Shown here: positions 11,930-24,678 of the stretch, piece after piece
Layout: every line of letters begins with the position of its first letter
Position numbering within the stretch: position 1 is the stretch's first letter
Origin: Astrothelium macrocarpum
Lineage: Eukaryota; Ascomycota; Dothideomycetes; Trypetheliales; Trypetheliaceae
Assembly: GCA_021030915.1 (NCBI GenBank)
Contig: JAGEMR010000002.1
Location: forward strand, 620,001-684,000
Length of the DNA stretch: 64,000 nt
Direction: 5' to 3'
Translations under genes and position numbers: made by a program
Notes under the pieces: generated by a model
What the model saw: the letters and a program-made list of their open reading frames with translations, nothing else
Database searches by the model: none
Told to the model about the DNA's origin: nothing

Positions 11930-13891
11930 TCATCTCCCCCATCTCCCACCTCCCACACTACCTCCAAACCCATTCCTCCCTACATCCAGCCCACTCCTCC
12001 CGCCCAACATCAACTCCTGCACCTGCTCCCTACATGCCCCAACATTCCCTGCGACATGCAGTATGCCATTCTCAAACTCCCTCAACACCGTCACCAGCTC
12101 CCTCAAATTCTCCTCCTTCTGCTCCGCCCCCTCCTTCCCACCCCCAGCCCTCTCCCTCCCCCTCCGCGCCATCAACTCCTCCGTCTGCCTAATGGCGCTC
12201 TGCTCCACCGTCTTCAAATGCTCCTCCACCTCCCGCATATTCCCACTATACTTCCCCACCAACCCCTCCATCTCCCTCACCACGCCCTCAAAATACCCCA
12301 CCAGATCCGTCGACGCCGCCGCCTCCTCCGCCGCATCCACCGCCCCGCCCGCCGTCGTCACCGCCGCGGCCTTACCGCCGTGCAAATGCTGCGCGGGCCA
12401 CACGCCCGGGTAGTGGAACTGCGCGGGCAGCTTGAGGTTCTCGAGGGCGCGGAAGGCGCGCTTGGCGTCGTCGGCGTCGGCGGCGACGCCGCGCTTCAGC
12501 GCGTCGATGGCGCTGCTGTCGTTGTCGAGGCCCGTCTCGACGGTCTCGAGGCGGCTGCGCACGAAGCCGACGTCGTGCGGGATGTAGGCGAGCGAGTCGG
12601 CGTGGGTGGGCATGAGCTGTGCGCATTGCGTGGCGTACGACATTTGCTGCGTGATGAAGCTGTCGATGCGCTCGATGGCCGATTGGAGGTCGCTGTGCAG
12701 GTCGTTAAACCGCGTGGTGCCTCGGATCTGGCTGAGGTCGATGGTGACGCCGGGGACGGTGCTGGGGGCTTGCTGGTTGGGTTGGGTGGTGGGTTGGGAG
12801 GTGCTGCTCGTAGATTGGCCCATGGTAAGGGGACCAGGGAATAGGGAGGTGTTGGAGCCGGGGGCGATTGAGGAGCCGAAGAGTGAAGCAGTCGCAGCGC
12901 GGCCCTGGACGCCGAGGGTGCCTGAAATGTTTGACTGAGGTTGCTCAGGTTGTTGCTGGGTTTGTTGCTGGGTTTGCGATTGGCCAAAGGTGCTGTTACC
13001 GAAAAGCGAGGGGTTCTGCTGTGATTGTGCTTGGGATTGCCCGAAGTTGGTATTGCCAAAGAGGGATGTGTTTTGCTTTGGCTGCAACTGCTGCGTGGAT
13101 TGTCCCAAGCTTCCGAAGAGGCTTGTGCCGCTTTGTTGCGGCTGGGGTTGTTGTTGTTGACCACCAAAGGCATTGCTGCCACCGAATAGCGAGCTGCTCT
13201 GCTGCTGCTGTGGCGGCTTTTGCCCAAGATTGCTGAATAGACCCACACCTGAACCTTGATTCTGGTTTGACTGACCGCCGAACAGGCTGCTGCCTGATTG
13301 TGATTGTGTATTTAAATTTTGATTGGAACCACCAAGGAGTGTAGAGCCAGATAAATTAGAGCTCTGTTGCGGCTGTGATTGAGTATTTGAGCCAAATATC
13401 CCTCCTCCTTGTTGAGGTTGCGAAGCTGGATTCGAACCGAATAGCCCGCCCCCTTGTTGCGGTTGTTGTGTAGGACCAAAAAGGCTGGACCCCTGTTGTG
13501 GTTGCGATGTGGATGTGCTTGAGCCGAAGAGGCCTCCTCCCTGCTGTGGTTGCGATGTATTCGTCGTCGAGCCGAAGAGGGATCCACCTTGCGCAGGCTG
13601 GGATGTGGTGGTATTGGAGCCGAAGAGACTGCTGCCTTGCTGCTGAGGTTGACTGGTGGTGTTGCTGCCACTGTATGAAACACGCTTTAGCGTCTGACTG
13701 TTGTCATAATCTGACAATTTCCGCTTTCTGGAAAGCAGATTTGATGGCATTGTATGCGCCACCTATATATGCCTCCTCCATCCACATTGCTAGTAAGGAA
13801 TGATGACTTACAAGAGAGACGATCCGCCAGCTGCAGCTCCACCTCCAGTGTTTATGGAAAGGCCATTTGGGTTCTTGCCAAAGAGAGACAT
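11930..13891 (-). CDS. NUP49: FG-nucleoporin Nup49 (Nup58-type)
   Basis: Two exons: 13891-13812 (80 nt, starting MSLFGKNPNGLS) and 13727-11930, joined across an 84-bp intron (GTAAGT...CAG) with matching phase, giving 625 residues. The first half is a dense Gln/Ser-rich field of SLFG, GLFG and NLSG-type repeats, the phenylalanine-glycine mesh that lines the transport channel. The second half, from about residue 350, is helical (TRFNDLHSDLQSAIERIDSF...) and matches the coiled-coil domain by which Nup49 binds Nsp1 and Nup57 in the central channel complex. A glycine-rich tail follows. It is divergent from FIP1. The long plus-strand ORFs opposite the GC-rich half are shadows. Confidence 0.88.
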
Positions 13892-14243
13892 TGCGAAACT
13901 AGTTCGCAGTAGGCTCGAGGGGATAGCTATGTAGTTGCCTTAGAAAATACTTTGTCTTGGGATTTCGTAGCTGAGACGTGTCGAGTGGAGAAGTTTCCTT
14001 AGACTGTAGAGGACATGAAGTGGGTAGACAAGAAAAACATCAATTACAAAAAGTGAACGGGTTATCGAATGAGTGAAAGGAAGATGGTAGTGATATTTAG
14101 AGAGCAGGTGAGCGCGCCGTCAAATTCAACGCGCCCGCTCCGCAAACCTCCTAAACAGGCTAGTTCCAAACTTTTGAGCTTCAACTCCACAACAATCCCA
14201 CCTTAATTATCCTTGCGAATCCTCGAACCGCAGTCTGTAAAAG
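13892..14243. promoter_or_regulatory. Divergent promoter region NUP49/FIP1
   Basis: About 350 bp separate the start codons of two divergent housekeeping genes. No individual element is convincing. Confidence 0.4.
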
Positions 14244-15694
14244 ATGGAGGAGGAAGACGACGATCTCTATACTCCAGATGGATCTGCACCGAACCCTGGA
14301 GGCTTAGCGAACCCTAGTTTATCGACGAATGGAACAGCAGCCCAAGATATAAAGAATGAGGAAATGGAAGATGCCGAAGAAGAGGATGAGGATTCAGATT
14401 CTGTCCGTTTAATGTTCTGGATACAAATGCTCAGCTTAAACTTCTCGCTAATTTCGTAAAGGACATTGATATTATCGTAGAGAAAAAAGATGGTGTAGTA
14501 GAACCACCGTACATTTTGCTAAACCCCCCCTTTCGTTAAAGTGCTGAAATTCTGATGGCATGACATAGACAGTCTCGACGTCGAGCGCCTCAAAACGAGC
14601 CAGCAAGGACAACCTCAGAAAAGCCGTCACAAACACCAGCACCCTCCAAGTCAACCGACCCAGGCATCCCAACTCGAATAGCTGGCCCTACCAAGTCAGG
14701 CGCCAATTATCCAGAAGTTCGAACGTCCTCTATTGACGTAGAAGCAAATTCAATATATCAGCCTACAGGCAAACCGATCACAGAACTTGACATTGACGCC
14801 GGTTGGTTTCCCAATCTCCTTTCTCCCCATCCAAATTCCACTTACCCGCATTCGCACAACCATCCCAACATCACTCCCACAATCCCCTCTCGATCCGAGC
14901 GCACCAAGAACACCCACAGATCAGTTTGATACCTCGCCCACCACACCCACCCCACTCTCACCAACCAAGCCAAGTCCTCTTCTTTCTCCCTCTCTCCCAC
15001 GTCTACTAACCCTCCCGCCTTCTCCGCAGACCTCGCCGAACACACCAAACCCTGGCGCCTTCCCGGCGCCGACCAATCCGACTACTTCAACTACGGCTTC
15101 GACGAGTTCTCCTGGACCATGTACTGCATGCGGCAGAAGGGCATGCGCGACTCGCTATCCACGCAAAAGGAAGAGAGCGCAAACTTCCAGAAGATGCTTG
15201 CCGGCGGCGGCATGCCGGGGATGCCGCAGATGCCGGGGATGCCGGGCGCGGATAATAATGGTGCTGGTGCTGGTGGTGCGGCTACAGGAGGTGGTGCTGG
15301 GAATGGAGCCGGGGATAATGGTGGACAGATGGCGGCTGCGGCCGCGGGAGGAATGCCAAGTATGCCTGGGATGCCGAGTATGGGGCCGGAGATGATGGCG
15401 GAGATGATGAATGAGATGATGGCGCAGGGGATCACGGATCCGAGTCAGTTGGATTTCAATACGTTTATGAATAAGTTTCAGCAGATGCAGCAAGGGGTCG
15501 GGGGTGGAGCGGGCATCCAAGGTGCGCCTCAGGGACCGAGTGGGTTCGGCGGTGGTGGGCAGGGATACGGTGGAGGTGGGTATGGAGGTGGAGGGTATGG
15601 CGGGGGTGGCGGAGGAGGCGGCGGAGGTTATGGTGGAGGTGGAGGTGGAGGTGGAGGTGGGGGAGGAAGGGGTAGGGGAGGGAGAAGATGGTGA
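14244..15694 (+). CDS. FIP1: Polyadenylation factor Fip1
   Basis: Four-exon model with consistent phases: 14244-14402, 14462-14508, 14569-14801, 15030-15694. The 366-residue product begins with an acidic stretch, continues with DIDIIVEKKDG, and carries the diagnostic Fip1 motif PWRLPGADQSDYFNYGF followed by DEFSW, in the first part of exon 4. After that come Met/Pro/Gly-rich sequence and a long Gly-Tyr-rich tail ending in RGRGGRRW. Fip1 is the flexible scaffold of the cleavage and polyadenylation factor and tethers poly(A) polymerase in the nucleus. The third intron is long for this window (228 bp) and has an unusual GTTGGT donor, but its CTAAC branch and TCCGCAG acceptor are good. The RGG-like tail could be arginine-methylated (inference). 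Confidence 0.92.
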
Positions 15695-16269
15695 TGAGAT
15701 GACAGGTGCGTTGAGACATGTACTTCGGCCTCTTTCATGGCGGATCGAGCTTGATATGTTCTCAAAAATATGTACTTCTAGTATACCACTGGACACAAAT
15801 GTCCGCAGTCTTTTCGAAAGGACCATTTGGAAATTTGGCTCCAGTACTGATGCTCGCGACCACAGATTGCTCGAGACGTCCAGATGGATATACTATTTCC
15901 AAAGAATGTGATACCACACAATGTTTAGAACCAACTCTTAGCTTACTAAGAGACATTTTAGTCCAGATATGTAATTCAAGCCCTCGGGAAAGATGCAGAT
16001 CTTCCACGTTTCTAGGGGGCCTTCTCAGGGTTCAACGGCGGGGCTTGAGATCTGCGTCTTCATCGCATACAAAACACATGTAGCCGGTAAATCCCTAGTA
16101 GTTCACTAGGTAGGGAAGTATAATTGCATTTAATAAGCGGAGAAGTGCTTCGAAATGCCGACTTATCCATTAAAATTCCGTGTCTTTCTCTTTCGTCTTC
16201 CAAGCAGCACAAACTGGATTCATCATTCCACACTACAAAGCTTTTATTGAAAATAAGTTGAGCTACAAA
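15695..16269. other. Intergenic region, no gene seen
   Basis: About 575 bp holding the FIP1 3' end and the promoter of the next gene. No supported ORF. Confidence 0.4.
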
Positions 16270-17211
16270 ATGGCACCAATTGCAACGGCTCTTGTCTCTG
16301 AGAATGGTAGCAACGCGTCCGTAGGAGCGCTAGGGAAGACGACCAGCGGCAAGAAGCTTAAGATTCGTGCATACCCTAAATTTGATAGTCTAGAGGAAGA
16401 ACGCCTCTACAGGAAGCAGCATCTTGCCGCGGCCTTTCGAGTCTTTGCAGACCGTGGCTTTGACGAAGGTGTTGCTGGCCATATTTCCGTTCGTGATCCG
16501 ATCTTGACCGATCATTTCTGTATGTGAAATGCTCTTGAGTGTACTCGCCGCAACTCCACAGCCGCAACGCCAATACATCGAGAATAGAATTGACTTTGTG
16601 CAGGGCTTAATCCGCTGTCCCAACACTTTTCGCAAATTTCCGTTTCGGATCTAATTCTTGTAAATGAAGATGGCAAAGTCGTGATTGGGGAGGAGCCCAT
16701 TAATGCCGCAGCCTTTGCCATCCATGTCGAGATCCACAAAGCCCGGCCTGATGTCCATGCGGCTTGCCATGCACATTCGGTGTATGGGAAGGCATTCAGC
16801 GTCTTTGGTCGAGAGCTGGATATGATGACCCAAGACTCTCTGCGGTTCTACAAGAGCCATGCCGTGTACACCCAATTCGGCGGTGTTGTGCTCGACCGTG
16901 AGGAAGGGAAGCGCATTGCAAAGGCGCTTGGGAATGGAAAGGCTGCTATTCTCCAAAATCATGGTTTGTTGACTGTCGGCCAAAGCGTGGACGAGGCGGC
17001 GTTCTGGTTCATCAGTTTGGACAAGACCTGCCATGCGCAACTGCTTGCTGATGCTGCGTCAGCTGGATCTGGGCATAAAAAGATTTTGATTGATGACGAG
17101 GAAGCTGCGTTCTCATATACACAGGTTGGAACGCCGGAAAAAGGATGGTTGGCCTTTCAGGGGTACTATGATGAACAGTTGGCGAAAACTAACGGGGGAT
17201 TCCTAAAGTGA
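16270..17211 (+). CDS. Class II aldolase/adducin-domain protein
   Basis: Two exons, 16270-16519 and 16604-17211, with an 84-bp intron (GTATGT...GTGCAG), giving 285 residues. The aldolase II fold covers about residues 55-250. The zinc-ligand motif HAH is at 139-141 and the third ligand is in QNHGLLTVG. The position equivalent to the catalytic glutamate of fuculose-phosphate aldolase reads as alanine (INAAAFAIH), as in the fungal adducin-like branch, so true aldolase activity is doubtful. The N-terminal 50 residues are low-complexity Ser/Gly/Thr and may be disordered. Substrate unknown. The last residues GGFLK do not form a clear targeting signal. Confidence 0.9.
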
Positions 17212-17370
17212 AGCAGCTTGAAAATGAGTTGTAGATCAACAATAGCTATAGATCACAAATACCAGCTCCATAGCAACATGGCACCTCTCGAATCAACAAA
17301 CCTCTGCAATTTCATTCCCCAGACCTGCGAATATTGAAAGTTTTTCAAATCAAACGCCGCCATCGCCATC

Positions 17371-17793
17371 ATGCCTCATTATATCATGGGCTTGCCTTCA
17401 CGCTACTATCGCAGGATAGTATACGAATTTGTCGTTCGGCAGCGACTACAGCAAACGCCTTTTTGTACGTTTTGAAACTCGGACATATCCTCATCGCAAT
17501 TGTAGCAAAGAAGCATTGTGGAAAGCCTCATCAATCTATGACCCTTTTCCTAATGGAATTGATAGATCGCCTCGTACCCATCATGATACGCCAAGCGGCG
17601 CTATCTGGCTTTTTCCTGAGTATCGCCCAGTACGTCCTGATCATACTGGGCATACTCGATATAATAGATCATCTATTCTGTGAGTAAATCAACGGGGCTA
17701 GTCGTATTAGGTATTGATAGTATGTCTACAGGGTGTTTGCTGGTGCTCTTCAAATGGATTGGAGACACCTGGGCCTACTACTGGCTCCATTGA
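17371..17793 (+). CDS. Putative small membrane protein (three exons)
   Basis: Hand-built model of 109 residues: exons 17371-17464, 17506-17679, 17732-17793. Donors are GTACGT and GTGAGT, acceptors TTGTAG and CTACAG, and the phases agree. The N-terminus is basic and aromatic (MPHYIMGLPSRYYRRIVYEF). The second half is strongly hydrophobic (SGFFLSIAQYVLIILGILDI, then WCLLVLFKWIGDTWAYYW), suggesting two membrane helices. It lies downstream of the aldolase-like gene on the same strand. I recognise no family. The weak point is the 41-bp first intron; the second intron is canonical. Confidence 0.35.
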
Positions 17794-20700
17794 TATGTCT
17801 CAACACGGACTCAAGAATTGATTAAGGAAAGCCTCATTGTATTGATAAGATTGTAGGAGATGGATGAGGTGAAGATCGGTGGATGGACCGGATGAGATGG
17901 ATGACAAAGATGAAAGAGGACTTCCCCGATTTTTAATTGTACAGTTATTGTACTATGAGATTTTACGAAAATGAAGCTTTTGAACCTTTCGAAATTACCA
18001 CTCACGTTGATTCATGGTTGTGTCTTGCTTTTGAATCTCCTCGGGCGATCCCCATGTGACTCGTAGTAGAGTAGTAGTGACTGTCGCACCGAAATCAGCA
18101 AATTCCCACCTTATGCTTCGTAACCAGACGTCATTTCTGACCGGGGTGTGCTCTGAGTTGTGCGCACATCAATATTAGAACCTGTGTGGATGATGAGGAT
18201 AAATTGTCACGGAATGTTGTGGTTGCTTTCAGCCTTGTCAGTCCATCCTTTCCGTTTTGGTGTAGCGCCTACCAATTTTCTCATACAACACCACTTTCAC
18301 TCCCTGACCGTAGACGATACATCGCAACAATGCTTTTCAGACGAGACCTCTTCTCGATATCTTGTTCTTATGCGAGTTGTCCTTCCAGAGATGGAACCCT
18401 CATTCACCCTACACCGCGAAGCTTCAGAGTTTGTTTGGCTTGACCGTCCACACGAGTGCTGTCAAAAGCTGCGCCATGCTGCGTTGACGTCCGGCACTTC
18501 CTCCAATTTATTTGTCCGCAGGATGGGGCTTTCTCAAGAAGCATTTGAAAGGCTCTGAATATTTGAAGGTGTCATGGTCGTGCATAGAGACCTCATCAAT
18601 ACTAGGAAAGTCAGCATACAATCTACAAACAAATAGAACCGTACCACTCTTCCAAACCCAAAAGCCTTGCCTATCAATTACGTGCGATAAGACGGAGCGG
18701 ATACGAGTGTTGGGGTCTCATTCCATCACTTATTACAGCATAATCCCGGATCCCTTTAGCCACTGAAAGACGGAGACCTTTATGAAGTCACAACAAAAAG
18801 GAGATGTCTTCTCAATATGCGTCGTACAAACCCATTCGTTATTACATTCGACAGCGAATCAGTCAGCATGACGATTCCTACAATGAGGGAAGAGCATAGT
18901 GTTGAAGGACCAAGCCATGATGCCTACGGCAATCGAAAGCGCTGCGAAAGAGCCAAAAACACCCAGCATGGACGTTTCTTCAGTTTTGAGGAATGCGTAT
19001 ATCTCCAGGGAGGCTCGAGTTCTTTTGAATGGAGCGATCAGAGAGACAGTGCGCCACTTGGGTCCATGGAACTGGCAATATCCTCGTCTACCATACGTCA
19101 ATGCATGGGACCCAGCATACGGACCTATACCTCTGAAGGGATCAGTATAGCAGTCGGACCAAAGGCTGCCGCTCGGGCCCTTACATCTCCTTCGGCATAA
19201 GAACAAGAAAACTACCAATTTCTGTCCGCAGTCGGAACAGCTTTGAAGCAAAGGAACATTTCGCAACGTTATCCCAGTGGAGCTGTGATTTCAATGCAAT
19301 TCCGCAATCAAGTCACCAGGGCATGTAATTAATATGGTTACAATGATATTCAAGAATAAAGAGGAAGCTCGATATCATTGGCCCCTTCAACCTATATTGG
19401 GTCAAGGAATGTTCCAGTGGAAGATTTCTACATGAACATTTTCCGACAGGAAGCTTCGAGGAGCTATTGAGTTCACAGAGGCATAGAGCATAATATCGTT
19501 AGCCACGCGTAGATTGCTCACTTTTACGGTCGGCTCGTCCAATCGTTGAGGCTCTGCTGGTCACATCTCGAATTCCCTGGTTCACAAACCTCTATATCCA
19601 GATCGGAATGGCTCGATACCTTGTGATCCTGGTCCGCGATCACTGGTCGATTTTGCAAAGTCTGTTTTCAAGAAGGACCATTACTCTATCCGGTGCTCCA
19701 GATCCCAATAACAGAAATACGACTTCATTTGTGATCTACTGTTCGCCTCGAACATTTTGATTTTTGAAGACGACCCAGCTCAATGTGTAGTATACTAGTT
19801 GCGACTCATGACGATGAAGATGGGTGGGTGGCTTCAAGAGATTGGAGGACGAAATAAAATTTCTTGCGGGCAGGGCCTCGTTCCTGGAGAAGCGAATAGA
19901 CGAATAGCGCTGTGCAGACTCGCTTCGTTTCATTGGATCCCTGAGCTTCTCTTCGAAGCCATTTCAACCGTCTCGGACGTAATTCCACCAAGATCCTGTT
20001 GCTCCTGAGCTCAGGCTCTTGTCGTAGAACTGTAAATTGTGAACTTTGTACTCTTCCCCTGTTGTAAGTGTCGTTCAAATTCCCTCCAGGATTCAGAAGA
20101 AAACATCAGGCGTTTTGTGTAGTTTGCCTCCTGTAAGGTTTCCTACTTTTTTTATCGAGGCCTTCCCCCTTTCCGGTATAATATTGTCTTGAACTTGAGT
20201 ACTCTTCACCTGAAAATCCATCGATACCTTTTATCTTGTCATTGCTTCTCTTGGAAATCAATCGCCAATCCTGAAAGATCTGTTCTTTGCTGTGCTTGTC
20301 TGCTTTGTCTATCGGAAGCTGCCGTGCTTGCCACGCTCAACTTCTTAGTCGCAAACGCTCGAAGCAAACAGGCTAGCAATGCATGTTCTTTCTCCTCAGT
20401 GTCGTCAGTCTCCTTGATTTCACACGTCTCCTCAGTGTCGCACATTTTCTCAATGTCTCACGTCTTTTCAATGTGGTGATGGTGAGCTACGATGTAAGGT
20501 TTCCTGAGGAAGCTTTGCGTATCTGTCACTGCGCAATAAAGGGTTACTTGAGTAAGCTAGCGCGAAAGATTGCTCGTTTCACGGCTTTCCGGGGAGAAGG
20601 TGTTGAGGTGTCGGAGGTATGTTTGGGTGTATCTTAGCGATCAGTGTTGGCATATTAGAGGCCATGCAAGTGTTGAAGTGTCGCCATCATTCCTGTGACA

Positions 20701-22571
20701 GATGAAGCCCGAGCACCATCCCTATACTGAACTTTCCTCGTCGGCCACAAACTACAACTCAACATGTCATCCCAAAAAGAGTGTTGGATTGAGCCGCTGA
20801 CGTACTTGTTGATCGCTCACCTACTCGCAGAAGTTTGATTCAGTTCGTGAACACAAAAGTATGCAGCCTCCAGTGGAGCCAGTATGCATCGGTCGAAACA
20901 ATACTTCTTCTCATGACTTTGAAGCTTTGGTCCTTTTTCGCTAGCCGAAGCAGAGGCGGAGAGCTTCAATACCACAGTCGAAAAGAAGGACTAGCTACTG
21001 TTCTTTTCTTGCCGTTGCGGACCTGGATGTCGCCTTGCATTCATCATCAACGGTCCTTGGCTTCTTTTGTTATCTGCACTGCATGCCAGTGGATCCAACC
21101 GTTGCCGAACACCCCATCTTCCAGCGGTCGCACAGTCGTTAGCCTCTTGATTAGGCAGTCGAGACATCGTCGATGGTGCTTGGATGCCCTGGGGAAAGCG
21201 GGCGGCTGATAATGACGATGGACGGGAAGGATCAGGGAGGCTTGATAATGACAATGTCACTCATGGTGAATGGTCGCATGCTGTGCATCAAATGGGAGAA
21301 CACCTGCTATTGGTTCCGCTTTGCAAAGTCATTCACTTCGTCTGCGCTTGTTTCCGAATGTTTGCCGCTTAGAGATCCTGTTCTGCCTATCCGAAGACGA
21401 ACCTGTTGCATGCTGAGCAAGTCACGAGTTGATATGTGTGGGTCCTCTCAGGCACGTTCGCAACAGGATCCGCTGGCTGAGATTGGCCAAAGTGCTCTTG
21501 AAATGAGCAGCAAATCTCCTACTCTTCGGTCCTGCCGCTTAATTAATCAAACGAATCTCGATCGGCCGGCGCAACAAACATCAGAGACTTACCAGACTGC
21601 CATTCATCGAGTTCAGCGGTCGACTACATTAGCAAGCATCAGACTCTCACGGAGAAGCAGCAGCAAGGTATCGTCTTGCATATCAAGTCAAGCTTCGGTG
21701 CAAAAAATTTCCTTCAAGCTCTCGAGGCCGGCGGGACAAGGTCGTGCGTGAGAGCATCAACAATCCCTGACACCCCTTCGCAGCAATCCGCGTTACTACA
21801 GCTCTCAGGGTCTTGCTACAGGTCATTTGTATGCGAGCCTCTCGGCCGTGCGTGCTCAGCTTGCCGGTCTAGGCCTATTTCGGACTGACATACTTAGAGT
21901 ACGACTTCCAGAGCACAGGCCAAAACGGGTTGGAGCTGCTTATCGCATATAATACACGAGGGCATAAAATTATCACAGGGTGCCAAAGCAACTGGCAAGT
22001 TCCGTAGCGGTAGCCGGGGGAACTTCGCGAAAGTTGGGGCACACGGTCCCAGGATCGATCGGTAGAACCATTATAGGCAATTGGTTTCCTCACGAGCGAG
22101 GCACAACATCGAGCGCAAATCTGTCAACAGCATTAGGTTGTGAGGAGCTCGCCTCAAACTATCTTTTCTGCTGGCTGCGCTACGGCAATTTTTGAATCGA
22201 TCGGACACTCCTAGATTTATCTTTTCCAGCCATCACGTCCCTTATCATCCGCTTCCCTTACCTTCAAGAGACGCCACCAAAGTAGTGTGGAGTACCAGAA
22301 AAAATTTGGTACGTTTCAAATGCACAGTTGTACCAGCACTCGGTCTGTCTGAGTTGTTTACTGGCCCATGTGATTGGCCTGGAAACAGCTCTTGTCCGAA
22401 GCCAATTTTACGATAACAAACGGGTCCAGCGCTACTGATCCCCTGATCACTCATTGCAGTCTTCGATGCTCTAGGTCATCCAAGTACAACGTGGTCTTCT
22501 CCGTTCTGACTTGCCCTGCCCGAGTAATCCGTTCCTTACAACAAATCTCACATCAAATTAATCAAACAAGG
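17794..22571. other. 4.8-kb interval without a recognisable gene
   Basis: Many ORFs of 60-190 codons occur in all frames, but none shows a domain, a signal peptide followed by conserved sequence, or a good splice partner. Composition is ordinary and it is not RIP-like. The minus-strand frame at 20239-20445 is acidic and Lys/Glu-rich, and could be a decayed coding fragment overlapping the tandem repeat at 20.4 kb. Otherwise nothing was identified. Confidence 0.4.
20389..20477. repeat. Short imperfect tandem repeat
   Basis: About four to five degenerate units of roughly 18-20 bp, built around TCTCCTCAGTGTC / TTCTCAATGTC, run through this stretch. Read on the minus strand they encode an alternating acidic pattern (TEETCEIKETDDTEE). 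Function unknown. Confidence 0.5.
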
Positions 22572-24678
22572 ATGTCGCCTCGACTCGCCGAAACTTCGAC
22601 TATTAGTGCTTCACGATCCCGTGAACACGCATCGTTGGACGATGAGCAGCCGTATCCCATTCTGCATTCATCTGGCAAAGCCACCATGCGATGCCGCGGC
22701 TCGCTAGACGAGCTTCTGTTCAAGGATGAAGCGCGAGTGACATTGCTTGATTGCACGTCTCCACGGCGGAGTACTCCACATGATCTTCCTAGTGACGATA
22801 TTTTTGCCATCTCCAGGACACCTGATCAGGCAGACCATGACTCTGATGCTGCTGATGGGCATCATCTTACTGAAGAACAGGAAGCAGCTTTCCTCAAAGC
22901 GACCGATGAATTTATGAAGAGCTTTAGACTGAACAACAACATGGATTTTGGACCATCGCATAGCTTTGGCGACATTGATGACTGTAATGCTTCGAACGTG
23001 GTTCAAAGCACCGGTCCAGACCCAGATTCCATGGATTCAATGCAGGAGTCTGCTGGGACGTGGCATGATATTCGTATGTCTGCAATTCAAGGATTCACGG
23101 GAAGCGAGGCTCATCTTGTATCAGAGAATCTCCCAAACCAGTTGACTGATTACTATGTGCATCAATCTTCTGACCGCGGCACTCATGACTACCCTTTAAC
23201 GGAAGCCGAGTCACACCATCCAAATTCAATCCAATTACATGACTCCAGTGCCACTCCGCACGTGAATCTCAGCTATTGTAATTCTGGATTCCCAAACGCA
23301 AATCCTGAAAGCTCTGTTCATTTCAGCTCCATGAGCATTCCTGGTAATACGGCTCGCATCGAGGGTGGGGGCTCCGATCACCAGCGGTTTTTACAAAGAC
23401 TGGACCTTGAAGGGATCGAGAATAAGCCAGCATCAATCTACTCCTTCCAGAATCCAGATCTACACGCTGGTAAGACTACTATCAGCTCTGGAAATCCCTT
23501 TGGTATGTGCAATCAACTTAGCGATAATGGAAATCAGTGGTCCTCACCTCCCGACGGAGCATATTTGCAAACCTATCCTAGCAATGATCAAAACGGCTTG
23601 GTTCTCAACCATCACGCTGCTCAGTTTCCTCCACTCAACTTGATTGCAGATCAACTACCTCGTCATGAAAATCTTCCCGGCACAAGACTTGAAAAGATGT
23701 ATCCTTACAGAGGCTTTCACCGGAACGCCGAAGAAGCACACGGGTATACCCATAAAGCGCGTCGAAAGTACGAGGTAGCAGGCGAGGATGATTGGGAGGC
23801 CGTGGAGATGAATCCAGTTGTGTATGTGCGCGCCATTTACGAAGCAATGAGTACAATCGTTCCCGAACCCGATTCTGCTCAGGTGTCGTATTGGAACACT
23901 ATGACAAGGAAAGGTCATGAGCAGGAAATGCTCGAAGCCCGTGCTTGGGATATCGTTGTATGTTTGAATCTCCTGTCAGAACCTTCTTGCCGTGCCTAAC
24001 AAGTAGTAGGATACAGCGATAAATCAACACAAGCATGGGGTCTCTAATTTTCAGGAGCTTGAGATCAACAAGCGAGACTCCAATGATATGTCCATGCGCT
24101 GTTCAACGAGACTCATGCGCATTCAGGAAATTCTTTACGTAAGCAAGTGCTGTTGAGTCTTCACACGCTATTGCTAATTTCGTTTTCAGACCGACAAGCT
24201 TGTATGCAAAGATGTCGTCGATGGAAACAAGATCTCTTATCTTGTAGCAACACCGAATGCCTGGATTACAGTAAGCAAAGACATCTCACCCTCCTTTGTA
24301 TACTATGACTAACACGTATCTTCGCAGCGTAAGAATGACAACCGACGGCTTAACAAAGACAAAGGTGCGATAATGCGGGCAGGTAAAAATACAGTGCACA
24401 AGTACCAGAAATCACGGAACATGAAAGGGCAGGATTCAGGCATTGATCAAGATGCTGACGACATTGATGAAATGGTGGAGACTGAGGCTGTTCTTGCGGG
24501 TCTGGATCTTCCTGGTGGAGAGGTTGATCGACAGGTAGAGGCCAATGATAGGGCTAGTGGCCGGGTAACTCGCGCCTCCAAGAGAGCCAAAAGGGATGAA
24601 CGTGTAGTGCGACAAGCGCCAAAGCGGTCGAGGGGGAAGAGAAAGACGGAGGAAATGGATGATGACTATATCAATTGA
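22572..24678 (+). CDS. Unrecognised, probably nuclear protein with basic C-terminus
   Basis: Four exons with all junctions in phase 0: 22572-23957, 24010-24138, 24190-24270, 24328-24678 (648 residues). The introns are 50-57 bp with good donors (GTATGT, GTAAGC) and acceptors. The N-terminal 400 residues are Ser/Asp/His-rich and look disordered. A structured block starts around YEVAGEDDWEAVEMNP and continues through WNTMTRKGHEQEMLEARAWD into NDMSMRCSTRLMRIQEILY and RKNDNRRLNKDKGAIM. The C-terminus is lysine/arginine-rich (RASKRAKRDE, KRSRGKRK), consistent with nuclear localisation. I do not recognise the family; a role in DNA or chromatin binding is a guess from composition. A pyrimidine tract follows the stop codon. 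Confidence 0.75.

Noticed and set aside
12056..12844. 262-codon plus-strand ORF rich in Arg, Leu and Val
   Set aside because: It lies opposite the GC-rich coiled-coil exon of NUP49 and has the composition of an antisense shadow; no start context or domain.
15155..15826. 223-codon minus-strand ORF over the FIP1 tail
   Set aside because: Antisense of the Gly-rich repeat; low-complexity Ser/Thr/His sequence with no independent support.
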